This document shows positions 24,479-34,225 of a stretch of DNA of 64,000 bases, one piece after another. Origin of the DNA: Clitopilus passeckerianus (lineage: Eukaryota > Basidiomycota > Agaricomycetes > Agaricales > Entolomataceae); assembly GCA_944990035.1 (NCBI GenBank), contig CALYLX010000146.1:992001-1056000 (forward strand), given 5' to 3'. The translations under genes and the position numbers were made by a program. The notes beneath the pieces are model-generated. The model made no database searches and had not been told where the DNA came from. It saw only the letters and a program-made list of their open reading frames with translations. Numbering within the stretch: position 1 is the stretch's first letter; each line of letters starts with the position of its first letter.

Positions 24479-25635
24479 TCAAATCCGGAAACCTCGATTC
24501 AGTAGATGCGAAAGGACGGACGGCCCTCTCGTTGGCTGCTGAGGGTGGCTTTGAGCTGATCGCCAAATCACTTCTTTGCACGCCTGGAATTGACGTAGAC
24601 CCGCCGACCGCGAACGGACGAACCCCACTCTCTTTGGCTTCAGAGAAGGGGTACAGTAGCATCGTTCGACGTCTCCTTGAAGAACCAGAGGTCAACCCGA
24701 ATTCCAGAGATAATCGAGGATGGACTCCCCTCGCGTTCGCGGCTTACAACGGCCACCGAGATGTTACCTGCTTGCTTCTCCTGCAAAAACGTGCCAGCGC
24801 CGATCTGCCTAACCGTTCTTTTCGCACACCCTTAATGCATGCTGCAAAAAGAGGTCATCCACTGGTCGTCGAGCTTCTCCTCAAATTCGGAAAAACGGGT
24901 CCAGATTTGGAGGACGTCGGTGGAGCGACCGCACTTTCTCTAGCTGCAACATACGGCCATGTGGGTGTTGTTGAACTTTTGTTAGCTGCAGGCAGCGACC
25001 CGAATCATCAGGATTTTGACGGAAACACACCGCTGCTGCTGGCCGCGACGAATGGCCATACCAGTGTGGCAAAGACTCTTCTCGATACGCGACGAGTCGA
25101 CCCGGATGTCAAGAATGTGGCTCATCAGAGTCCTCTCTTACTTGCATCGAAGGGGGGATTCGGAAGCGTCGTTGACCTATTGCTTCAATTTACCCGAAAT
25201 GCAGATTCGAGGGATTACGACAACCGGACCCCTCTGTCTTACGCTGCAGAGCAGGGAAGAGTACACATTGTGACTTCGCTCCTCCGGACAGATGGGGTCA
25301 ATCCAGACCTAGCAAACCGGTGGAATGGCTGGACACCATTGTTTTATGCCGTCAATGCAGGTGGCCATGCCGTCGTCGAGAGACTACTCAAGTCTGGGGT
25401 GAACGCCGATCGACAAGATTTCTTGGACAGAACACCTCTGACACTTGCGGCGGAGAAGGGATACGGGAAGATTGTGGAAATGCTCATGCACCAAAGAAAT
25501 ATCAGAATCCATTCAACAGATAGATGGGGCCGAATGGCTCTTTCGTACGCGACCCAAGAAGGTCACGCTGCTGTAGTTGCAATGCTTCTCAACAAGCCGA
25601 CACGAAGCCAACCACCAAGGATGCTTCTGACCTAA
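24475..25635 (+). CDS. Ankyrin-repeat region without its own start codon
   Basis: An open frame of 386 codons made of about 11 ankyrin repeats, for example NGRTPLSLASEKGY, RGWTPLAFAAYNGH, DGNTPLLLAATNGH and DNRTPLSYAAEQGR, with good TPL and GH spacing. Ankyrin repeats are protein-binding helical stacks. No ATG lies in this frame before about 24835, deep in the fourth repeat. The frame overlaps the stop of the module gene but is shifted. CTAAT near 24475 and CAG ending at 24501 could serve as branch point and acceptor, yet I found no upstream donor in the needed phase. It is probably the C-terminal half of a module-ankyrin protein separated by a frameshift. A non-canonical splice is the alternative. 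Confidence 0.65.
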   Translation, partial: LIKSGNLDSVDAKGRTALSLAAEGGFELIAKSLLCTPGIDVDPPTANGRTPLSLASEKGYSSIVRRLLEEPEVNPNSRDNRGWTPLAFAAYNGHRDVTCLLLLQKRASADLPNRSFRTPLMHAAKRGHPLVVELLLKFGKTGPDLEDVGGATALSLAATYGHVGVVELLLAAGSDPNHQDFDGNTPLLLAATNGHTSVAKTLLDTRRVDPDVKNVAHQSPLLLASKGGFGSVVDLLLQFTRNADSRDYDNRTPLSYAAEQGRVHIVTSLLRTDGVNPDLANRWNGWTPLFYAVNAGGHAVVERLLKSGVNADRQDFLDRTPLTLAAEKGYGKIVEMLMHQRNIRIHSTDRWGRMALSYATQEGHAAVVAMLLNKPTRSQPPRMLLT

Positions 25636-26513
25636 TCGCCTTCAAGTACGCTTTGCATTCCGGTACGGAGCCCATCGTTTCGCTGTAAACGGAAGGGAGA
25701 AGGAGAGAGAGAGAGCCTTTAAGTTCGAAGCAGAACCTTGCCTTGACAGCGTATTTTCATGACAGTGTATCTTATATTACCCGCCAACGCTGACTGGTGC
25801 TAATATATTCAGTAGGATTAATCCTGACGCCAGCCTGCCGCTTAGACCAAGACTGAGCAGCTGGGCTGTATTACAATTCAGATTGGATATTCTTGTTAGT
25901 GGCACTAGATTCGGGTCCAATACCAAGGCATCATTCATTCAGCGCCCACATATGGGGCTACGGGAACTGTGGTCCGTGAGGTAGCGAAGATTTTGTTTGC
26001 TCAGTCACCCTGCTTCGTCAAGTGACCCAATCGATCAACGTGTTGCTTCTACCGGCCCATAGCCACCCTCGAAGGAGTGCCGTTCGCATGATGGACATTT
26101 TCCCGAGGCTGTCGGGAACCAGCGTCTGGGAGCACCATGCACTTGGTTCAGGGTATGAACATCTCGCTCCAGACTTAACCTCGTACAGTAAGTGCGCTGC
26201 GAGCCGTCATTCAAGACTGATATCCAACGCACTGACGGAAGTCAAATAACAGTGGGCCAGTCGGAATCAACGCTTGACTTCTATGGCGTTTCTGTGGATT
26301 CCCCCAGCTCTGAGCTAACATTTCCCGACGATTCGGGGAAAGAATTACTTGCCGCCTTCCTCATCAACGGCAGCTTGCGTTATTTACCTGATACGGGTGA
26401 ACAAATACAGGTCTCAAGATAGCGATGTGCTATGACGGTATATAATATCATGGCGACCCGGATTCCCAGAGTGTGAGGACGTTCTCGTTCCCTCCAGCTG
26501 CTCACGACCAACC
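25636..26513. other. Intergenic stretch
   Basis: About 880 bases with a short GA repeat near 25700-25715 and no recognisable gene. Its right end holds the promoter of the first MARVEL-like gene. Confidence 0.45.
26439..26445 (+). promoter_or_regulatory. TATA-like element of MARVEL-like gene A
   Basis: TATATAA lies about 70 bases before the ATG at 26514. That is the same distance as the TATAAA boxes of the three downstream paralogues. Confidence 0.5.
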
Positions 26514-27336
26514 ATGACGTTTGCCCTACGAACCACGTTTTACAGTTAAGATCTCTCTTCCACTCTCATCACGCTCTGATGTAGATACACGCCGCTCTTT
26601 CAGGCTGCTTGGTGACTCTCGGAATCTCTCATAGCATCCTGATGATTGTATTCTCCATGTTCTCTGGACCTACGAGTACGTCTCTGCAGAGATCAGGCTG
26701 CGTATGGAACCTAGCTAATTCACAAATTAGGTCTAGTTGCAAGGGTGGGCATTCCATTCGCGTTCTTGAGTTGGATGGGAACAGGGGTCCTGTGAGCCGC
26801 CTAAACTAGGAGTCTCGCCGCATTGTACCGTTCGCTCAACGAACCTCAGCTTGTATTATAATGGAAGCCCTCATTCGCCTCACACGCTGACTCGGGCCTG
26901 GACACACCTGATATTTTTCATACTCACATTATTTACCTGGATCGGTGAGTGCTTGCTAAATTCGCTCCTCAAAGACTGTGTTGAGCTTAAAAAGCAATCT
27001 ACAGCATTCATCGTGGTTTTTATACTTTCAACGCGGTCAGCCTGCGGGATGGCTAAGACCCATAGCGGGCTCAAAACCACGGGCAGTCCTGCAGGCTGTA
27101 ATTTTGGCTTCATCGTCACTGGAGCGTCAGCTGGCGTGGCCGGTCTGGGTTGGTGATTCTCCAAACTAGCACTCTGGCAGCCACTAATCCTCTGGCTTTC
27201 AGCTGTAGCATGCGCTATTACTGTCGGTATTACGGCAAGAAGATTGGCGCATGGCCTGGCTTCAAACATTGCGACAAGAGATTTCCCACACCAGTCAGAT
27301 ACAGACTCGGAACGTCTTACTTCACAGGTACAATGA
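26514..27336 (+). CDS. MARVEL-like four-helix membrane protein, diverged copy A
   Basis: Six exons, 26514-26544, 26604-26675, 26731-26791, 26850-26944, 27005-27148 and 27203-27336, give 537 bases (178 residues). Exons 3, 4 and 6 have exactly the same lengths (61, 95, 134) as in the three tandem paralogues downstream. This validates a model in which no single open frame is long. It starts MTFALRTTFYS. Four hydrophobic segments follow: near SILMIVFSMFSG, GIPFAFLSWMGTGVLLYYNG, LIFFILTLFTWIGAFIVVF and VTGASAGVAGLAVACAITVG. The topology, with both ends cytosolic, is that of fungal MARVEL-like proteins, which often sit in the plasma membrane. The function is unknown. The C-terminal tail is longer and more polar than in copies B-D. 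Confidence 0.78.
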
Positions 27337-27596
27337 GATATGGTGCGCACAACTGTAGAAAGTTTTGTGTACGATAGAGCGAGATGTTGAATGTCCTCAA
27401 AGATCAGTTTGTCGAGAGGCTGTATGGTGGTGAAATAAACAGGGATGACTGCTCCTTGTCGTCATTCGCAATTCCTTCCTCCCCGGACCTCCGCCTCATA
27501 TATAGGTCGGACGGGGATGGAGAAGAGTCGGCGTACGTAGTTGCACAGAAGCTGTAGAGTGGGGTAGGGGCGGACCAGCTGAGCTGAGAACGTATC

Positions 27597-27700
27597 GCCT
27601 CCTTGGCTCAGTTGGCTAGAGCGCAGGTCTCATAGTTCACCTATGACGCATCTTTGAATGTGCAATCCTGAGGTCGCAAGTTCGAGCCTTGCAGGGGGCA
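27597..27700 (+). tRNA. tRNA-Met (CAT), elongator type, with a 30-base intron
   Basis: Cloverleaf: acceptor GCCTCCT (27597-27603) pairs with AGGGGGC (27693-27699), followed by discriminator A. The D arm is GCTC/GAGC. The anticodon loop is CTCATAA with CAT at 27631-27633. The T arm is GCAAG-TTCGAGC-CTTGC. An intron of 30 bases (27635-27664) sits one base 3' of the anticodon, the canonical place for nuclear tRNA introns. CCA is not encoded. T-runs at about 27715 and 27723 can stop RNA polymerase III. A T-T opposition at the base of the anticodon stem is the only weak pair. The acceptor stem starts with G, not the A of initiators, so the elongator form is likely. Confidence 0.9.
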
Positions 27701-27966
27701 ATACTGATTGCACGTTTTATCCTTTTTGGTACAGTACTGCCTGGTCCTCTCTTCCTGGATTGAAATTATCATCGCCTTCACCAACCTCTCTCAAAAAGAG
27801 GTTTGGGACGATTCTTGTAGGGCGGAACTAAGTATGATGGAGACACAGCCACGACAGATCTTGGCAAAGTGTGGGTCTGTTAAGCAATTGACAGTCGAGG
27901 TTAGCCAAGCCCGTCTGATGCCTTCTACTGCGCAATAGGCGTAGGGCAAGGTATATCACGAGGAAC

Positions 27967-27972
27967 TATAAA
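27967..27972 (+). promoter_or_regulatory. TATA box of MARVEL-like gene B
   Basis: TATAAA 72 bases before the ATG, conserved at the same place in all three tandem units. Confidence 0.6.
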
Positions 27973-28043
27973 GAGCGACTCGACCTCAGGAGGGGGACGA
28001 AGCTCGGCTCCCCATTGCTCTCAGCTGAAACTAATCCTCTACC

Positions 28044-28875
28044 ATGCCGTTCAATTGGTTTGCACTACGGACAACGCTTTACAGTTCGTCATGGCTAATG
28101 CTCTACTATGGAACCTTGTCGAGACTCATCCGATTACTCTCTCAGGCTTCGTACTTGTCACATCGTTAGCTCAGGTGGTATCCAGTGTATGGGCAGTTGC
28201 ATATCCAGAATCCACATCATTCCTGAGTACGAATCATCCCTGAATCCAACGGCAGACATGTCTCTAATCTCAGTTTAGGGCCCTTCTCTGCAGTCTATGT
28301 TGCCTTTGCGATTATCACCACTTCGGTGACGAGCGTCATGTACGGTTTCCTCTGCCATCAAACCTGCGTAGAACTTGCACGACTAATCCCATAACAACTC
28401 CCCCTAGGCTGTATTTCAATGGTAGACCGCAATCGAATCATAAGCTTACACAAGCCTTCTCGCACCTGGTGGTCTTTTCCGCCTATTCAGTGATTTGGCT
28501 TGGTTCGTTGTTACTTCATTTATGGTTTCAGCCTTTCACTAACCTCTCCGAAGTGCTTGTCATCACGATGGCAACCCAAACTACGCAGTGCGACTTTACC
28601 CACGTAATCTCTGACGGGTTCTATGATGAATGGTGTTCCTCCGTGTTCGTTCTGACCATATTGTCATCCATTCTCATAGGCTTTTGTCAGTCAGATTTCT
28701 TGGCTTCTCATTTCACAGCTCATTCTTGTTTCCTCATGCAGCGGCAGCAAGCATAGTGTCGATTTACCTCAGCGTAAAGTACCATGGAGGTGGATTCTCT
28801 GGCAACGTCGCGGCTGGAGATAAGAAGTTCTTGAAGCCCGCATCTGCTGAAGAGAACTATACTGAAATGACCTGA
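28044..28875 (+). CDS. MARVEL-like four-helix membrane protein, tandem copy B
   Basis: Exons 28044-28083, 28146-28226, 28279-28339, 28408-28502, 28554-28685 and 28742-28875 total 543 bases (180 residues). The start MPFNWFALRTTLYS leads into helix 1 (FVLVTSLAQVVSSVWAVAY). Helix 2 follows (VYVAFAIITTSVTSVMLYF), then the loop NGRPQS, helix 3 (HLVVFSAYSVIWLVLVITM) and helix 4 (VLTILSSILIGFSAASIVSI). The cytosolic tail ends ENYTEMT. The loop between helices 3 and 4 is cysteine-containing. All introns are GT-AG. The identity as a MARVEL-like protein rests on topology and size, not on a profile search. A substrate or partner cannot be inferred. Confidence 0.8.
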
Positions 28876-29185
28876 ACCTGCTTTTCTGGATATGTGATAT
28901 GATATGGGTAGACGTCGATGGACCTTGCTCTTTAATTCCTTAAGATTATTCACTATACCTCTATACGATACTTACGACTTCCCTAATCATTACGATGTTT
29001 TGCACGACCATACATCAAACCGACTGGAGACATGCCAAGGGCACGTCTAGGTGTACATTCCTCGACCTTTCCTCCGAAATCTTGTCGCATGATCCGCGTG
29101 GTACATTCCAGTTAGGCGCTCACCACTCTCTCAAATCCGCCGGGGCTGGGAGAATTGGGTCATACCGCACTGTTGGGTCTTGAGC

Positions 29186-29400
29186 TTGAATGATGGAAGC
29201 CTCTTGAATAAGCTGGAGGTGATACAAATCAATCACCCGAGCTCTGCAGGCTCCGGCAAAGCTGAGCGGCTGCATATCGAGAGGAGTTGTTGGACCATGT
29301 ATTTTTCTGCTGTTGCTCTCCCAAACAATCCTGGATCTCGAATTTCCGAACTCAATCCGAACTCATTGGCATTGAAATCGGATCTCAATAGCACCTCAAT
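29186..29400. repeat. Near-identical spacer segment, first copy
   Basis: About 210 bases that match 30920-31135 with only a handful of differences. This is closer than the neighbouring genes match each other. A more diverged third version lies near 32616-32820. Confidence 0.75.
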
Positions 29401-29689
29401 AGATACCTAAGGATCCAGATAGCTGGGCAACATTAGTTGCACGTTTTTGTCCATTTTAATTCAATACCCGCTTCGTAAATTAAAAGCATTGGAGCCTTCA
29501 CCAACGTTCCTAAGCGAGAGGTTTGAGGCGGATCTGTTTTAAAAGGCCCTTAACCGAAGTATGAAGGAGACACAGCCACGACAGACCTTGGCAAAGACCA
29601 TATCCCATCAGGGATTGACATCGAACGGGCTTGGCTAGCCTATATTGCGCAACGGGTGTGGGGCAAGGTGGAATGCAATCACGAGGGAC

Positions 29690-29695
29690 TATAAA
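29690..29695 (+). promoter_or_regulatory. TATA box of MARVEL-like gene C
   Basis: TATAAA 77 bases before the ATG at 29767, matching the position in the other units. Confidence 0.6.
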
Positions 29696-29766
29696 GAGCA
29701 ACTCGACCTCAGGAAATGGACGAAACTCAATTCCCCATCGCTCTCGAGTGGAACTCACCATCTACC

Positions 29767-30593
29767 ATGTCGTTCAATTGGTTTGCACTACGGACAACGC
29801 TTTACAGTTCGTCATGGCTAATGCTCAAATATGGAACCTTGTCGAGGCTCATCAGATTACTCACCCAGGCTTGGCCCTTGCTACATCGTTAACTCAGGTA
29901 GCATTCAGTCTGTGGGCAGTTTTGTGGCCAGTTATCGCATCATACATAAGCACGTATCTTCCCTGAGCCAATAACAGACACGCCTCTAATCTCAGTTTAG
30001 AACCCTTTACGGCGGTTTATGTTGCTTTCGCGATTATCACCGCTTCGGTGACGAGCGTCATGTACGGTTTCCTCCGCCGTCAAGCCTGCGTAGAACTTGC
30101 ACGACTCATCCTACAACTCCCCCTAGGCTGTTTTTCAATGGTAGACCGCAATCGACTCATACGCTTACAAAAGCCTCCTCGCACCTTGTGGTCTTTTCTG
30201 CCTATTCATTAATTTGGGTTGGTTCGTGTGCTCCTCCAACTGTGGTTCAGCCTTTCACTAACTCACCGAAGTATTTATCATCATGATCGCAACCCAAACG
30301 GTCAAGGAGTGCAACTATACAGAACCCTCTGACGGAATCTCCGATGTATGGTGTTTCTTTGGAACCCTTCTGAGTGCATTGGCAGCCTTTCTCGTTGCCC
30401 TTTGTCAGTCAAATCCCTTAGTTTCTCGATCCATATCTCATCTTCGTTTCCTTATACAGCGGCAGCAAGCGTAGTGTCGATCTACCTCGGTGTCAAGCAC
30501 CGCGGAGGTGATTTCTCTGAAAACATAGCAATTGCAGATAAGAAGTTCTTGAAGCAGGCATCCACCGAGGAGAATTATACTGAACTGACCTGA
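29767..30593 (+). CDS. MARVEL-like four-helix membrane protein, tandem copy C
   Basis: Same six-exon plan as copy B. Exon 1 is 29767-29806 (40 bases). Exon 2 is 29869-29949 (81 bases), followed by an intron that starts GC (29950-30000), not GT. The protein begins MSFNWFALRTTLYS, then SLALATSLTQVAFSLWAVLW, VYVAFAIITASVTSVMLFFN and GRPQSTHTLTKASSHLVVFS. It ends KQASTEENYTELT. The GC donor is required to keep exon 2 at 81 bases and stay in the hydrophobic frame. The nearby GT at 29954 would shift the frame. Function unknown, as for copy B. Confidence 0.76.
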
Positions 30594-30919
30594 GTTTGCT
30601 TTTTGGGATATCTGATATCACAAGGATGGACATTGACGGACCTTTCCCTTTAATTCTTCGAGACTATGCATTGTACAACCATACGAAGCTTACGACCCCC
30701 CTAATTATTACGATATTTACACAACCATGCGTCAAACCCAGGCTACCCACCTCGAGGGTATGGAAATGGCATGTCGGGGTGTGCCTTCCTCGACCTTTCC
30801 TCTGAAGTCTTGTAGCGTGATTTACATGTGATGTCCTAGTTAGGGTTAGGCACTCACTACTCTATCAAATCCGCTGGGACTGGAAGAACTGGGTCATAAG
30901 TACCGCACTGTTAGATCTT

Positions 30920-31135
30920 GAATGATGGAGGCCTTTTGAATAAGCTGGAGGTGATACAAATCAATCACCCGAGCTCTGCAGGCTCCGGCAAAGCTGAGCG
31001 GCTGCATATCGAGAGGAGTTGTTGGACCATGTATTTTTCTGCTGTTGCTCTCCCAAACAATCCTGGGTCTCGAATTTCCGAACTCAATCCGAATTCATTG
31101 GCATTGAAATCGGATCTCAATAGCAAGCTCAATCG
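30920..31135. repeat. Near-identical spacer segment, second copy
   Basis: Partner of 29186-29400. It lies at the equivalent place in the next tandem unit. Confidence 0.75.
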
Positions 31136-31389
31136 ATGCCTAAAGATCCGGATACTGGTCGCACGTTTTGTCCATTCTGATTCAATAGCCGCTTGGTCTT
31201 CGTAGATTTAAAAGCATCAGAGCCTTCACCAACATTCCTTAGCGAGAGGTTTGAGGCGGGTATGAAAGCTACACAGCCACGGCAGACCTTGGCAGGGACC
31301 GTATCTATCAAGGATTGACATCGGACGGGCTTCGCTCGCCCATACTTACTGCGCCAGGTGCGGGCCTGAAATCATATCACGAAGGGAAC

Positions 31390-31395
31390 TATAAA
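31390..31395 (+). promoter_or_regulatory. TATA box of MARVEL-like gene D
   Basis: TATAAA 79 bases before the ATG at 31469, conserved in position with the other units. Confidence 0.6.
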
Positions 31396-31468
31396 GGGCG
31401 ACTCGACCTCAGGGGGTGCACAAAAGTTCGGCTCCCCATTACTCTCGAGTTGTTCCTGATCTCCTACC

Positions 31469-32295
31469 ATGTCGTTCAATTGGTTTGCACTACGGACAAC
31501 GCTTTACAGTTCGTTATGGCTAATGCTATACTATGGAACCTTATCGAGGCTTATCAGATCACACTCTCAGGCTTGGCCCTTGCTACATCGTTAACTCAGG
31601 TCGGATTTAGTATATGGGCAGTTTTGTGGCCTATTATCGCATCATACATAAGCACGTATCTTCGCTGAGCCAACAACAGACACATCTCTAATCTCAATTT
31701 AGAACCCTTTACGGGATTCTATCTTGCTTTCGCGATTATCACCGCTTCGCTGACGAGCGCCATGTATGGTTTTCTCTGCCATTAAGCCTGCGTAGAACTT
31801 GCACGACTCATCCTACAACTCCCCCTAGGCTGTTTTTCAATGGTAGACCGCAATCGACTGATAAGCTTGCACAAGCCTCCTCGCACCTGGTGGTCTTTTC
31901 TGCCTATTCATCAATTTGGGTTGGTTCGTGTGCTCCTCTCACTATGGTTCAGCCTTTCACTAACTCACCGAAGTATTTATCATCATGATCGCAACCCAAA
32001 CGGTCAAGGAGTGCAACTATACAGAACCCTCTGACGGAATCTCCGATGTATGGTGTTTCCTTGGAACCCTTCTGAGCGGGTTGGCAGCCTTTCTCGTTGC
32101 CCTCTGTCAGTCAAATTCCTTAGTTTCTCGATCCATATCTCATCTTCGTTTCCTTATACAGCGGCAGCAAGCGTAGTGTCGATCTACCTCGGTGTCAAGC
32201 ACCGCGGAGGTGATTTCTCTGCAAACATTGCAATTGCAGATAAAAAGTTCTTGAAGCCAGCATCTACCGAGCAGAACTATGCCGAAATGACCTAA
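31469..32295 (+). CDS. MARVEL-like four-helix membrane protein, tandem copy D
   Basis: Closest to copy C. Exon 2 is 31571-31651 (again 81 bases), followed by a GC-AG intron 31652-31702. The next intron uses GTATGG where B and C have GTACGG. Protein blocks: MSFNWFALRTTLYS, ALATSLTQVGFSIWAVLWPI, FYLAFAIITASLTSAM, SSHLVVFSAYSSIWV, ECNYTEPSDGISDVWCFLGT, SAASVVSIYLGVKHRGGDFS and a C-terminus ending in NYAEMT. The frame is intact over about 179 residues. No targeting peptide other than helix 1. Confidence 0.76.
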
Positions 32296-32640
32296 GCTTG
32301 CTTTTCGAGATATCTGATATCACAAGGATGGACATTGACGGACCTTTCTCTTTAATTCTTCGAGGCTATTCATTGTACAACTATACGACGCTTACGACTC
32401 CCCTAATTATCACGACATTTTACACGACCATGCATCAAATCCAGGCTACCCACCTGGAAGGCATGGGAAGGACATGTCGAAGTGTGCCTTCCTCAACTGT
32501 TCCTCCGAATTATTGATGCATGGTTTGTGTGCAACTTTCCAGTTAGGGTAAGGCACTCACCCACTCTGTCAAATCCGCCATGGCCGGGAGAACTGAGTCA
32601 TACTATTAGATCTTGAATGATGGAAGCCCTTTTAAATGAG

Positions 32641-33337
32641 CCAGAAGTGATATTAATCTATCATCCGAGCTCTGTCTCCGGGATTGAGCGGATGCATATC
32701 GGAAGAGCTGTTGGACCCTGCGTTTTCTGCCACAGAAATCGCTAGCCCAACTTCTTCTGGATCTTGAATTCCGAACTCGTTGGCATTGATGTCGGATTCC
32801 GATAGATGCCTCGGGATGTCTCCGGTGGTTGATTTCCAATTTGATTTATCAAAGATCAGTCGGTGCGTACAGGGGTAATCACAATGTGCCAACCTCAAAA
32901 CCATCCGTAGATCTGCATGAATGCTCAATGATGCCGCTCAGAATCCCGTGCCTCGAGACGACTAATAAATCAGATTCACTTTGATGCGTTTACCAAGTTC
33001 TGGCTTATAGAATGAGCAGGATTCAGGGCAGTACGGTGGAGTCCACCAGTCAGCCGAGTGGCGATTGTTGGTCACTGGTCAGCCCCCTACAATCTGAGTG
33101 TTTTAACATTTCATATATCATTTCACGATTTTTATCATGGGTTCCCGTCCAATCCTGATCATTGTCTCCACATGCATTCCAATGCTTTAGGTAGGCTCGA
33201 ACCGTCCTCATCGCGTTATAGCACTGCCGACAGAGATCGAGTGTTAGTATAAAAGGGCCTGTAAGATGGCCCATGAAGAAACAGGAAGATCTTCTACCGA
33301 CTTCTAGCATACCCGCCTAGATCCCCACATCTCCACC
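32641..33337. other. Intergenic stretch beyond the tandem array
   Basis: About 700 bases. A minus-strand frame at 32653-32928 contains NANEFGIQDPEEVG and DMHPLNPGDRARMID, which look protein-like. The same segment in the two upstream units is broken in this frame. No start or partner exon was found. The right end holds the promoter of the secreted protein. Confidence 0.4.
33248..33254 (+). promoter_or_regulatory. TATA box of the small secreted protein gene
   Basis: TATAAAA 90 bases upstream of the ATG at 33338, in an otherwise non-coding stretch. Confidence 0.6.
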
Positions 33338-33868
33338 ATGAAATTCTCTTCTGCCTTCGTCGTTTCCTGCCTTGCTGCACTTGCTGCCGCATCCCCCACC
33401 ACCGTGGAGGAGGCTACTGGCCGCGAACTCAAGTTCGCAGAGAGGGCACCTACTGGCACCCTCACTGCACGCTCCACCACCGGTACAGTCCTTGCCGAGG
33501 CCTTGAAGTGCAGGACTTGCCCCAAGACGTCTTGCACAGCTGTCAGGCAATACTCGAAGAACCAGGTAAGCCTTCATATATATCTGCAGGACCCAGAGCA
33601 CCGTGATTAATGTTTCTCTCCAGAAAGTGACGGTTACTTGCGCTCAGTACACTGGAACGACCCCTGTGGAAGGAAACAAGTGAGTCGTATGGCAAATTTG
33701 AGATTGATGGCCTGATTGACAATACCTATTAGATATTGGGATAAGACCGCTGACGGATGCTGGGTTGCAGAATATTACATGTGGTTCAGTGAGTCCTTCG
33801 ATCTGATTGGTAACCCTTGGGGCTCTAACAACTTTGTGACTTTAGCTATCAGCCCCAACAACTGCTAA
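33338..33868 (+). CDS. Small secreted protein with an SH3-like domain
   Basis: Four exons, 33338-33565, 33624-33679, 33733-33788 and 33846-33868, give 363 bases (120 residues). A clear signal peptide (MKFSSAFVVSCLAALAAAS) precedes an acidic linker and a domain with KCRTCPKTSCTAVRQYSKNQ, then VTVTCAQYTGTTPVEGNKYW, DKTADGCWVAEYYMWF and a final NNC. The W-D-K-T-x-D-G-C-W-V pattern with spaced cysteines is that of fungal secreted SH3b-like proteins. They are thought to bind cell wall or peptidoglycan-like glycans; no activity can be read from sequence. Size and TATA promoter suit a small secreted or effector-type protein. Intact. Confidence 0.85.
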
Positions 33869-34225
33869 GCACCAAGTAGGAGCGCGAAGAGGATAGAAGA
33901 TTCGCCGTGTTATCCAGATACCCTCGATAATTCGCATGAGCCCTTCCTTGAATCCATTCGATTTACATTGAACACTGTCTTGATTGTGAGCAAGTGTGGG
34001 AAACGTCTGCTTTTCAGAACAAAGTCTTCACTCGTTTCCTTTCTCTTTCTGAAGGCTTTCTAGCCTAGAACTAGCTCAGCAGCGTGAGAGCGTGCCTAAC
34101 AGAGTTTCTGGTGGTGGAAGCTGGTAAGGAACAAGCCTGACGGTGAAAAGTCACGCTGATCGCAGATCAACGCCAGATTCTGCAGGCGATCACTTTTCTT
34201 CTCAAACCATCATCACGGCCAAAAT
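33869..34225. other. Intergenic spacer
   Basis: About 360 bases between the secreted-protein gene and SFM1, with no recognised feature. Confidence 0.5.

Larger units (their letters stand above)
27701..32640 (+). repeat. Three-unit tandem repeat, about 1.7 kb per unit, each carrying one MARVEL-like gene
   Basis: Start codons of the three genes lie 1723 and 1702 bases apart (28044, 29767, 31469). Units share the 5' flank (a GCACGTTTT stretch near 27710, 29440 and 31160, then a block with ACACAGCCACG), the TATA box, the whole gene and much of the 3' flank. The first unit begins directly after the tRNA-Met. The last unit fades near 32640. Confidence 0.85.

Noticed and set aside
28055..28243. Longer frame containing DNALQFVMANALLWNLVE in the MARVEL-like copies
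   Set aside because: It spans the first intron. The TATA box and first ATG give another frame, and splicing GTTCGT...CTCAG yields the four-helix protein with conserved exon lengths.
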